Positions 54,374 through 64,000 of a DNA stretch of 64,000 nt are shown here, piece by piece; position 1 is the stretch's first letter; the number at the start of each line of letters is the position of its first letter. This DNA is from Oscarella lobularis (lineage: Eukaryota; Porifera; Homoscleromorpha; Homosclerophorida; Oscarellidae). A program made the position numbers and the translations under genes. The notes below the pieces were generated by a model that saw nothing but the letters and a program-made list of their open reading frames with translations, searched no databases and had not been told where the DNA came from. Location: contig NC_089189.1 in NCBI RefSeq assembly GCF_947507565.1, positions 2,108,001-2,172,000 of the forward strand, in the 5' to 3' direction.

Positions 54374-54822
54374 ATCGAATGCATCGCGATCTCAAATGCG
54401 ATAACCTTCTCATCAATGTCAACGGAATCGTCAAAGTCGCCGATTTGGGTTGCACTAAAATCGCACCGAAGATCGACGATGACAGCGGTGAGAACGTTCG
54501 AGGTTCGCGCGCGGTGGGTACGCACTTTTCAGGGCTCCCGAAATATTTCGCGGCGAGGCTTACAACGGCGCGGTCGACGTCTACAGCTACGGAATTACGC
54601 TGTGGGAAATCATGACAGCTAAGCATCCGTATTTCGAAAAATTTGATCGAGGGATGATGGCCGGGGAGATTTTGGAACAAGTCGTTCGCTGCGATCTAAG
54701 ACCCGAGTTTCCTGTTATCTGTAACGACGATTTGAAAAAAGTGGCCGAATCGTGCTGGAATGGGAATCCGTTGGTACGACCAACGTTCGAAGGTATCGTT
54801 CAAACACTTCAGACAATATGGT

Positions 54823-55479
54823 AAGAAACGCTATTCCTATAAAAATCTTGAAAACTGAGATGATTTGTTCAGCGCTGAAGTGATGTGATGTGATACTTGG
54901 ATCCAATTCGTCTTTGTTCGTTTTACTTATGTGCTCACAAATGTCCTCACTAGCTAGTGCACTACACAGCTGTAGCTAGGCAAATAGGATCTCAACTAGA
55001 GTGGGATCTTGGGAACGTTGTTAGGTAAAGAGAATCTTGTCTACTGAAGAAGCATGAAGTAGATGAAGAGCACTGTGTCGTCGTTCGTTTCTTTGTCGGT
55101 ATCGTACATCTGCACGCGTCCGTGTTATATTGATTACACGTTAGAAGAATGCTCTAGCTAGAACTTGAGACTGTCAGTGATTGGTGTTGTACGCAATAGA
55201 TTATGAGTCACAAGGCTCAGGATTGTAGACTGGGAGAATGGGGCAAGTAGCTAGGCTAGGCGCCACGCATCCAAGCAGCGCCACGAGTATGGAAAAGTTT
55301 CGCGTATCTTTTGCCTAGTCTACTTATGAGGGGGACCCCGGTGCGAGTCTTCCTTCCGTGTGGCTTCGCCTTCATTAACCGACGAGACTCCTTGAAGAGG
55401 CTATGAGAAGTGCGTAAGGAGTGTGCGCTCTGGAGGATTTCCCCGACGAGTGGACGAGGTGGGGTGTAACAAAAGAGGA
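54823..55479. other. 3' flank of receptor copy A, duplicated after copy B
   Basis: It matches much of 60391-61100 ('gagatgatttgttcagcgctga', 'acaaatgtcctcactagc', 'gaaaagtttcgcgtatcttttgccta...gaggggaccccggtgcgag'). No gene. Confidence 0.6.
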
Positions 55480-56760
55480 TTGTTCCCTAACGGGGGCCCC
55501 CTCCCTTCGCAAAGGTCACAAGACAAAGGGTGAAAGAAGCTCGCGTGCGTAACGTGGTCCCATAAACTGCTTCTGCGTCGCCAAACGGCTTCTTCGTAGG
55601 GAAAGAAGCAACAAAAACAGAGGAACTGACCTCGAGGGGCGTTTTCGCCTCCAGCGCCTAGTGTAAGGTCCGACGAAGCACTACATCTGCTCTACCTTTC
55701 ACCGAAGGGTTGGGCTTTTGCATCGGAGACTTCGGGAACGCCGAACTTCAAGGAGAAAACGTCGAGAACTCTCAGCGGAATCCGGGATAGAACGTGACTC
55801 ATTCACGGAAGTAGACCTTAGTGGCAGTGCCTTGCGCGGATCGATCTCGCTACGTTTTGTCGTTTCTATATTCGGATTATCACTGTGGCAGGTATATGAG
55901 CGACAAGGGGACAAATGCAGTGACTCCGCTGCCGAGAGTACAGGTTCACCGAACCAAGATATGTTTGCATGCTATCGCACTAAAAAGTATGCACTAGATC
56001 CTTGTCGTTGCATCAGTGACATATGCAACGTCGTTTGGTAAGACTATCACCACTCTCCCGGGGAGTCGGGGACCCCGAAGCCAGCCGGAGCCGGCGACGT
56101 GCGGCACTCGCGACGATCGATCGATTCGTTAGCGTGCCCATGCGTCCGTTTATGACACAGGGATTCTTTCCTCATTTGAAAAATAGCCAACATGGTATAG
56201 CGGCATAAGTTATCGCGCGGCGCACTCTCTACGCATGCTTCTTCTCTGCCTTTTATAGGATACTATACGGGATTGTTTTCGAGCTTCTACCACTTCGGAT
56301 CACTTATAGGAGCCTTGTTTGTACGTGTGCCTAATCGGACAAAATAGGGCGGCGCCCCGTTTTTCTACTAACAGTCGGCTTAGCTATATTCCCGATTTTT
56401 TGTTCGGTCTAAGGTACGTGACGTATTCGACAAAAACACGACCGGCTCTTTTTCTCTTGATATAGTGTAAATTTTCCTATGGCCATATTAGCACGATTTT
56501 TATGGGGCCTACTAGGTATCGTCATTGCAAAGACACGCCCACGGCAACGCCGATCTATTCTACAAAGGTCAACTGGCGCACGACATTGTTAAGGAGGCAC
56601 GCCGCCCCCGGCCGTCAAGCGGGGCCGTCACCCAAGACGTACTCAACATCCTATTGAAGTTAGGAGAGACAAGATACAGAATGATGAAAGTGAATGCTCC
56701 GGGCTACAAGTACGCCATCTACTTCCGGTTTTTTACTCCGGGCACTACAGGTAACATATA
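55480..56760 (+). pseudogene. Chimeric fragment: MFS gene 5' part joined to a GGT fragment
   Basis: 55485-56520 copies the promoter and first exons of the MFS gene (44727-45855), with small deletions that break frames (for example the first intron lost AATT and part of the third exon is missing). At about 56520-56530 it jumps into a stretch matching the GGT gene (HGNADLFYKGQLAHD, SSGAVTQDVLNILLKLGE; compare 43627-43850) and then ends before receptor copy B. The order is reversed relative to the parent locus, where GGT precedes MFS. It is a non-functional remnant of a rearrangement that accompanied receptor duplication. Confidence 0.8.
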
Positions 56761-56858
56761 ATTGTATTTAAGACTCACCAAACATGTAATAAGGTTTCAG
56801 TAAGTGCCACATGAAGCGTAAAGAAAACGAACGAACATCTGCATTGCGCATTAGAACG

Positions 56859-56937
56859 TAGCCTCAGACCCTTTCTCGCTCCCGGATGCTCCGCACCGGA
56901 GCATCCGGGAGCGAGAAAGGGTCTGGGACCGAGGCTA
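56859..56937. repeat. 79-bp near-perfect palindrome before receptor copy B
   Basis: Arms of 28 bases (56866-56893 and 56897-56924) pair perfectly around a 3-base loop, CAC. Outer ends TAGCCTC and GAGGCTA also pair, with a 6-base bulge. Copies A and C lack it at the same place, so it was inserted, like a tiny palindromic MITE, into the 5' UTR about 21 bases before the ATG. Confidence 0.85.
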
Positions 56938-56958
56938 ATTAGCCGCTTCGCACGAACG

Positions 56959-59900
56959 ATGCACTCGGCTGTTCATCGCTGGGCGCTTTGGTTTATTGCT
57001 TTTTGCAGCAATGCCGAAGGTATAGGACACTGGAAAAAGGTTCTTAGTGAAGACATGAGCTGGAGCCGAAATTGGCCAACACATAGCACAGAGTGCGACC
57101 TCGATCTCGCTGTGCCAGAGTTATCTATCTCAACATATCGTCGAAACGCAACATTCCCACAAGCAAAAAGTCGTCTACTATTCGTCGATTGCACGGGAAA
57201 TACGTGGACTTACTCAATGCGGACAGGGACATGGACGAAGCTTTTCACGAATACAAACTACACTGAACCAGCGTCTTCATTCGACCATTTAATCAGATTC
57301 TCAATGACCACTATTTGCGAAACTCGAGTCGTACTGCATGGCGGAGTTTATCGACTACCGGATTTAGATGGCTTCTATTACAGTCATGTATATTCAAACA
57401 CCACGTGGTTGTTCAACGGCTTAGACGAAAAGTGGGTGGTTCTTCAAACTTTCGACGAAGTCTCTCTGCAAAGCAAAGAACACAGGGCATTCGCGTTTCA
57501 TCAGGAAAGAAGCCCGTGCTCATGTAAAGATTCAATATTGATGTACGGGGAGAAAGAAACTTATGATGATCTTCACGACTTGTGGGAACTTCGATGCGTA
57601 GAGGAAGAAAATGAGAAAAATTTTAGCTACCGATGGATAAAATTTGAAGAAGAATTGCCAATGTCGCTAAGATCAATTCGTGCGTGGGCGCGATACGGCT
57701 TTTCCGTGAACGAAAGTCACATTTGTTGGCTCACGATTGACGTAAAAAGAATGTGGATTTTTGAGTTATCGACGGCCAGGTGGTACGAAAAAACGATCCT
57801 TGTTGACAAAGCTTGTCTAACAGACCCTTTCTCGTACATGTACGTCATTCAAACAGCAGCCTACGCAAAAAAACTTCAGCTTCTTATTTTCTTTTTACGC
57901 GGAAATCAATTTGGACTGTACAATGCAACAGAAAATCGTATTGATTGCGTGCACACAGATATGAGCAAGCTATATGGGGCACGTAGCATTATCTTGCTTA
58001 GAGATACAATTGTTATTCCAACGGTTCGTGAGCGAGAGGGAGACCTTCAATTATGGATACCCACCACAAAAAACTTGTCAACTTTTCTGACAATAACTCG
58101 TCGTCCATTGAAATGGGAGTTCCGCAGAGCCGAGTAAAATAACAGATTTCCTTGCACGAATTTTGGCATAGATAATTCATCACCAGCTCTAATTAGAACC
58201 GAAGATTCGGTTTTATATCAAGTGGAAAGCTTTTTCTCTACAACTGTGCGTATGTGGAGGCTGGAGCTCGACACTCTTATGTGGACTTTGTATGATCCAG
58301 ACCTGACGCCCCCTAGCGATCAATATGCGGCATTTTCAGCGACAGTGAATGAGTGTGCGGCATACTATAATACACAAAATAGACGTCTTTGGATTTACTC
58401 TACAAATCTACGACAATGGTCAAAAGTTGTCTCCCGAGGACTGGCACCTCAAAATAGCAAGTCTTTCGCGACGATGAACTCGATGTCTAATGGATCGCTG
58501 CTTATTTACGGCGGCATTCTCAACAAATCTAACTCCTTATGGATGGCGACGATCAACGACAATGTCGTACCTATGACGGCAACGTGGAAACAACTTTGCT
58601 GCGATGACGACAAGAAGGAGAAGCATCCAAGTCACTGGACAAGCACATTTTGGAATGATATTTTTTACGTATGCTTCGGCTCATCAAAAAGAATAATTTT
58701 TGATCCCATTTCGAAAAGGAGGAATTACAGCTGGAATTACAGCTGGAATATCTATTTCACAGAAATTGGCAGAGGGGCTTCAAAGTGGCACAGGAAAAAC
58801 ATGTCTTGGGGATCACAACGATACTATAAACACAACTGGTATCCAACGGCATTTGGACGACTTGCTGTCACGGTAGACCAAGTGGACAACACAATGAGTA
58901 TGGCAGATCTCACGCGGAAGGAATACATTATGTTAGAAGGATACGCAAGTATGTTTCCGAAAAAATCACAGGACCTCTTTGGCGATTATCGAATGGTCGG
59001 TAGCAAAAACTCATTGCTCTATTTAAAATATGATCACAAAAATTGGCTTTTTCCCACGAACTTGTACATCTTGGACCTGAAGAGGTGCCCCACGGGAATG
59101 TACAGTTCGGATTTCAGTCTCTATCCTTGTCGCCAATGTCCCAGAGGGCAGTACAGCGATCGAGGCGGTTCCACTCACTGTACCGATTGTCCACCAGGTC
59201 TTGTAACAAGCTCGGAGGGCTCAACATCTGCTCGTAATTGTACATGTGCGATCGACACTTGCATTCACGGACAATGCATCATTCAAAGCGACCATACGAC
59301 AGTCTGCATTTGCGATGCAGGATTCAGTGGAAAAGCCTGCGCAACACCGACTTCCTATCTAATCGGTATGGGAGTAGTAGTCGGAGTTCTACTCATCGTT
59401 GCATTCTATTACGGCATCAAACGCGTCCGAAAACAACAAAGAGTAGTCACGTACACGAGAATCGAATTGGAGAGAGCCGAGAAAACTGTAGAAGAGCTTT
59501 CGAACATATGGTCAGTGGACAACGACAAAGTTGACTTTCGACAAAGAATCGGAAAAGGATCGTATGGCGACGTGTGGACCGTCGAATATCGAGATCAAAT
59601 CGTTGCCGTCAAAGTTCTCAAGATTAAAGCCGAAGATTGCACGGACGAACAACTGCAAGATTTTCGAGACGAAAGCGAATTACTTCGATCAATTTTCCAC
59701 GCCAACATCGTTCGTTTCATAGGCACGGGGAAAACGGTCGAGAACAAACCGTTCATCGTTTTGGAATACATGGAACGAGGCTCGGTGCGAAACGAGTTAG
59801 ACAATGAGTACGTCGATCATCCAATGGAACTCGTGCTTCAAGTCAAGTACGCCCTACATGCGGCGAAAGGAATGCGTCATCTGCACAGCATCGATAGGAT

Positions 59901-60390
59901 GCATCGCGATCTCAAATGCGATAACCTTCTCATCAATGTCAACGGAATCGTCAAAGTCGCCGATTTGGGTTGCACTAAAATTGCACCGAAGATCGACGAT
60001 GACAGCGGTGAGAACGTTCGAGGTTCGCGCGCCGTGGGTACGGCACTTTTCAGGGCTCCCGAAATATTTCGCGGCGAGGCTTACAACGGCGCGGTCGACG
60101 TCTACAGCTACGGAATTACGTTGTGGGAAATCATGACAGCTAAGCATCCGTATGTCAAAAAATTCGATCGAGGAATGATGGCCGGGGAGATTTTGGAACA
60201 AGTCGTTCGCTGCGATCTAAGACCAGAGTTTCCTGTTCTCTGTAATGACGATTTGAAAAAAGTGGCCGAATCGTGCTGGAATGGGAATCCGTTGGTACGA
60301 CCAACGTTTGAAGATATCGTTCAAACACTTCAAAAAATCTGGTTGCAATATGGTAAGAAACGTTCTTCCTATGGAGATCTTGAAAACTGA
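56959..60390 (+). pseudogene. Kelch/Cys-rich/EGF/TM/TKL-kinase receptor, copy B, one premature stop
   Basis: One frame of 1144 codons from ATG (MHSAVHRWALWFIAFCSNAEG signal region) to TGA at 60388, interrupted only by TAA at 58135-58137 (codon 393), where copy A has TAC. The kinase domain is complete: GKGSYGDVW, VAVKVL, HRDLKCDN, DLG in place of DFG, GTALFRAPE, DVYSYGITLWEIMT and SCWNGNPLVRPTF. It is TKL-like rather than a classical tyrosine kinase: HRDLKCDN has the Lys of Ser/Thr and TKL kinases and no AARN. The stop removes half the ectodomain and all the rest unless read through; an internal start at 58222 would give a protein without a signal peptide. It may be a recent pseudogene or an allele. 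Confidence 0.9.
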
Positions 60391-61635
60391 GATGATTTGT
60401 TCAGCGCTGACGTGACATGACGTGATACTTGGATCCAAGCAGAAGAACAATGAGAAACGTTGATGAAGGAAATAGATAGCATGTAATCGTTCTCTTCGTC
60501 TTCATTCATGTTCTAACAAATGTCCTCACTAGCCAGTGACACTGCTGTAGTTAGGCAAATAGAATCTCAATTAGAGTAGGATCTCTTGAAAAGTTGTTAG
60601 CCTATAGGTACGGAATCTGGTCTACTGAAGAATCATGAAGTAGATGAAGAATATGGAATGTACTTGCACGCTTGCACCGTGTCGTCCTTTCTTCTTTCGT
60701 TGATATCTTACGCCTGCACCCGTCCGTGTTATATTGCACCTTAGAAGAATGGTCTAGCCAGAACTTGAGACTGTAGAACCGTCTGTCATTGATTGATGTT
60801 GTACGCAATAAATTATAGAGTCACACAGCCCCGGATTGTAGAATAGGAGGATTTGGTACAAGTAAGCTAGGCGCCACGCGTCCAAGCAGCGCCAAGAGTA
60901 GGGAAAAGTCTCGTATCTTCTGCCCAGTCTACTTATGAAGGGGACCCCGGTGCGAACCTGAAGTCTTCTCTTCATATTTGCTATCTTCTTATCTCCAGTA
61001 GTTCTATAGGCGACGTTTCCAACGCAACCGTGTGGCGTCGCCTTCGCGACGATCGACGAGACTCCTTGAAGAGAACTATGTGAAGTGGGTAAGGAGTGTG
61101 CATTGCGTTCTACGCTCACCCTTACGCTTGTATAGCTCCATTGCATGAGTGCAGCTGCTCTGACCGTGGAGTTTCGAAGAACTTTCGCTTTCAATCACGT
61201 GGTACAAGAAACCCGGACAACGAGTGGAAACCACATGTGATAAACGAAATAATGCGCTTTTCGATCCCATAGACGGAATGGACATGCACCGCGAACTTTC
61301 CGATCGTCGTACTATATAATACCTAGGTTATTGATAATCGTTCATTAGGCACGAGGGGTGCGAGTTATTGCCCGAGGCGAAATCATAATGCACGACCGTA
61401 AGTCGTTTATTCTATATATCGCCGTGACTCTCGATCTCTGATCGAGAGGCGAATCGGTCGCTACCTGATACTTCCAGGTCACACCTAATACTGTAACTAG
61501 CGGAAGTTAAGTATTGCACTCGACTCTCGTGGATTGGTCGAGCATGTGATAAGGTTTCAGTAAGTGCCACATGACGCGTAAAGAAAACCAACGAACATCT
61601 GCATCGTGCATTATAGAACGCCGTTGCGCACGAAC
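60391..61635. other. Spacer between receptor copies B and C
   Basis: The left part repeats the 3' flank of copy A (54823-55330) and the right part (61340-61635) repeats the 5' region of copy A (48640-48961). Minus-strand open frames here, such as 61194-60754, have no motif. It marks the tandem unit border. Confidence 0.65.
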
Positions 61636-64000
61636 GATGCACTCGGCTGTTCATCGCTGGGCGCTTTGGCTTATTGCTTTTTGCAGCAATGCCGAAGGTA
61701 TAGAACACTGGAAAAAGGTTCTTAGTGAAGACATGAGCTGGAGCCGAAATTGGCCAACATATAGCACAGAATGCGTCCGCTATGCAGTGCCAGAGTTACC
61801 TATCTCGACATATCGTCGAAACGCAACATTCCCACAAGCAAAAAGTCGTCTACTATTCGTCGATTGCACGGGAAATACGTGGACTTACTCAATGGGGACA
61901 GGGACGTGGACGAAGCTTTTCACGAATACAAACTACACTGAACCAGCGTCTTCATTCGACCATTTAGTCGGATTCTCAATGACCACTATTTGCGAAACTC
62001 GAGTCGTACTGCATGGCGGATTTTATCGAGTAAAGGGTTTTGATGACCAATATTTCAGTTATGTATATTCAAAGACCACGTGGTTGTTCAACGGCTTAGA
62101 GGAAAAGTGGGTGGTTCTTCAAACATTCGACGATGTCTCTCTTCAAAGCAAAGAACACAGGGCATTCGCGTTTCATCAGGAAAAAAGCCCGTGTTCATGT
62201 AAAGATTCAATATTGCTGTACGGGGAGAAAGAACCTGAGAATGATCTTCACGAATTGTGGGAACTTCGATGCGTAGAGGAAGAAAATGAGAGAAACTTTA
62301 GCTACCGATGGATAAAATTTAAAGAGGAATTGCCAATGTCGCTAATATCAAATAGTGCGTGGAAGCTATGCGGCTTTTCCGTGAACGAAAGTCACATTTG
62401 TTGGCTCTCGATGCACGCAAAAAGAATGTGGATTTTCGAGTTATCGACGGCCAGGTGGTACGAAAAAACGATCCTTGTTGACAAAGCTTGTCGAACACCC
62501 CCCCGTATCTTTCTTGAAAAATCAGCCTACGTAAAAGAATTTCAGCTTCTTATTTTCTCTTTAGTCGGAAATCAAATTGGACTGTACAATGCAACAGAAA
62601 ATCGTATTGATTGCGTGCACACAAATCTGAGCATGATATATGGGGCAATTAGCATCCTTTCTAGAGATACAATTGTTATTCCAACAGCTAGTGGGCGAGA
62701 GAGAGACGTTCAATTATGGAGACCCAGCACACAAAACTTTTCAACCTTTATGAAAATAACTCATAAAAGTCGACTGATATGGGAGTTCATAAGAGCAGAG
62801 AGCAATAATAGATTTCCTTGCTCAAATATCGGCTTTACTAATCCATCACCGGCTCTAATTAGAACCGAAGATTCGGTTCTATATCAAGTGGAAAGCTTTT
62901 TCTCTGCAACTGTGCGTATGTGGAGGCTAGAGCTCGACACTCTTATGTGGACGTTGTATGATCCAGACCTGAGGCCCCCTAGCGATCAATATGCGGCATT
63001 TTCAGCGACAGTGAATGAGTGCGTGGCATACTATAATACAAATAATAGACGTCTTTGGATTTACTCTACGACTCTACGACAATGGTCAAAAGTTGTCTCT
63101 CGAGGACTGGCACCTCAACATAGCAAGTCTTTCGCGACGATGAACTCGATGTCTAATGGATCGCTGCTTATTTACGGCGGCATTGTCAACAAATCTAACT
63201 CCTTATGGATGGCGACGATCAACGACAATGTCGTACCTATGACGGCAACGTGGAAACGACTTTGCTGCGATGACGACAAGAAGGAGAAGCATCCAAGTCA
63301 CTGGACAAGCACATTCTGGAATGACATTTTTTACGTATGCTTCGGCTCATCAGAAAGTAACGATTTTATTTTTACAACGTTGAATTACAACTGGAATATC
63401 TATTACACAGAAATTGGCAGAGGGGCTTTAAAGTGGTACAGGAAAAACATGTCTTGGGGATCACATCAACACTATAACTACGACTGGCATCCAACGGCAT
63501 TTGGACGCATTGCTGTCACTGTAGACCAAATGGACAACACAATGATTATGGCAGATCTTACGCAACAGGAATATATTATGTTAGAAGGATACGCAAGTAT
63601 GTTTCCGAAAAAATCACGCGACCTCTTTGGCGATTATCGAATGGTCGGTAGCAAAAACTCATTGCTCTATTTAAAATATGATTACATACAGGACTTTTTT
63701 CCCACGAACTTGTACATCTTGGACCTGAAGAGGTGCCCCCCGGGAATGTACAGTTCGGATTTTAGTCTCTATCCATGTCGCCCATGTCCAAGAGGGCAGT
63801 ACAGCAATCGAGGCGGTTCCACTCACTGTACCGATTGTCCACCAGGTCTTGTAACAAGCTCGAACGGCTCAACATCTGCTCGAAATTGCACATGTGCAAT
63901 TGACACTTGCATTCACGGACAATGCGTACTTCAAAGCGACCATACGACAGTCTGCATTTGCGATGCTGGATTCAGTGGAAAAGCCTGCGCAACACCGACT
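61636..64000 (+). CDS. Kelch/Cys-rich/EGF/TM/TKL-kinase receptor, copy C (partial, open to window end)
   Basis: ATG at 61636 opens a frame with no stop to the end of the window (788 codons). Signal peptide (MHSAVHRWALWLIAFCSNAEG), Kelch-like ectodomain (WLFNGLEEKW, MWIFELSTARWYEK, MWRLELDTLMWTLYD, SLLIYGGIV), Cys-rich module (CRPCPRGQYSNRGG, CTDCPPGLVTSS) and the EGF-like module (CTCAIDTCIHGQC, CICDAGFSGKAC). By homology, TM and kinase parts should follow beyond 64000. It is the only one of four copies without a lesion in the part seen, so the likeliest working gene. Differences from A and B cluster in the membrane-distal ectodomain (e.g. around 62030-62060 and 62490-62520), while the Cys-rich and EGF parts are nearly invariant, which fits diversifying ligand binding; this is inference. 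Confidence 0.88.

Larger units (their letters stand above)
48962..54822 (+). pseudogene. Kelch/Cys-rich/EGF/TM/TKL-kinase receptor, copy A, split by a transposon
   Basis: The first part (48962-51871) is open from ATG through 970 codons: signal peptide (MHSAVHRWVLWFIAFCSNAEG), a long Kelch-like ectodomain with many N-glycosylation sites (WMFNGLDEKW, MWRLELDTLMWTLYD, SLLIYGGIV), GCC2/GCC3 Cys-rich motif (CPCPRGQYSDRGG), EGF module (CICDSGFNGKDC), TM helix (YLIGMGVVVGVLLIVAFYY) and the kinase N-lobe (GKGSFGDVW, VAVKVL). A 2502-bp DNA transposon sits between the Ile-Asp and Arg-Met-His codons just before the HRDLKCDN loop. The C-lobe continues at 54374, where a missing base near 54522 shifts the frame (GGTACG-CACTTTTC). 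The ORF would run into the transposon and end at 51979, giving a 1005-residue receptor with a truncated kinase, possibly a decoy. Confidence 0.9.

Noticed and set aside
60754-61194. 146-codon minus-strand frame between receptor copies B and C
   Set aside because: No motif or splice context, and the homologous flank of copy A does not keep the frame.

Overview
The window looks like compact nuclear DNA of an early-branching animal. A sponge is my best guess, perhaps a homoscleromorph such as Oscarella, but this is inference and no marker gene here settles it. The reasons are short GT-AG introns (mostly 45-80 bp), genes on both strands a few hundred bases apart, and animal families side by side: BABAM1/MERIT40, collagen-C1q proteins, an UNC93-like transporter, gamma-glutamyltransferase, receptor kinases, and an LRR receptor with one leucine-rich repeat per exon. 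I saw no operons, rRNA, tRNA or CRISPR arrays. Gene models were spliced by hand, and every multi-exon model called as intact was checked for reading-frame phase at each junction; the exceptions are stated.

Layout. 1-1.1 kb: 3' end of an LRR/multi-TM receptor, a near-identical copy of the end of the complete gene at 10.0-14.6 kb, with the same repeat-rich 3' flank. 1.1-7.1 kb: a receptor tyrosine kinase fragment, a decayed Kelch-type receptor kinase and a Kelch exon fragment. 7.2-10 kb: an interspersed repeat and a small secreted-protein gene. 10-14.6 kb: the LRR receptor. 15.3-18.8 kb: a secreted VioB-like/ferritin-like protein. 19.8-21.3 kb: an extended SDR reductase. 22.1-24.8 kb (minus): three tandem secreted precursors with furin-type sites and short, in two cases cationic, C-terminal peptides. 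25.2-28.1 kb (minus): a cytoplasmic Kelch/coiled-coil/kinase gene. 29.7-31.3 kb (minus): UNC93-like MFS protein, divergent from BABAM1 at 31.9-33.7 kb. 34.2-39.2 kb (minus): two tandem collagen-C1q genes, one with a premature stop. 40.2 kb: a 58-residue protein gene. 42.9-47.9 kb: gamma-glutamyltransferase and a second MFS transporter. 49-64 kb: a tandem array of Kelch/Cys-rich/EGF/TM/kinase receptors. Copy A is split by a 2.5-kb DNA transposon, copy B has one stop codon, and copy C is open to the window edge.

Several loci are cell-surface or secreted proteins of the kind used in sensing and innate defence: LRR receptor, Kelch receptor kinases, C1q-collagens, and processed peptide precursors. 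They are in tandem duplication with birth-and-death decay. The most novel-looking system is the three-gene secreted precursor cluster. The most striking receptor architecture is a Kelch-like ectodomain joined through Cys-rich and EGF modules to a TKL-like kinase carrying DLG instead of DFG.
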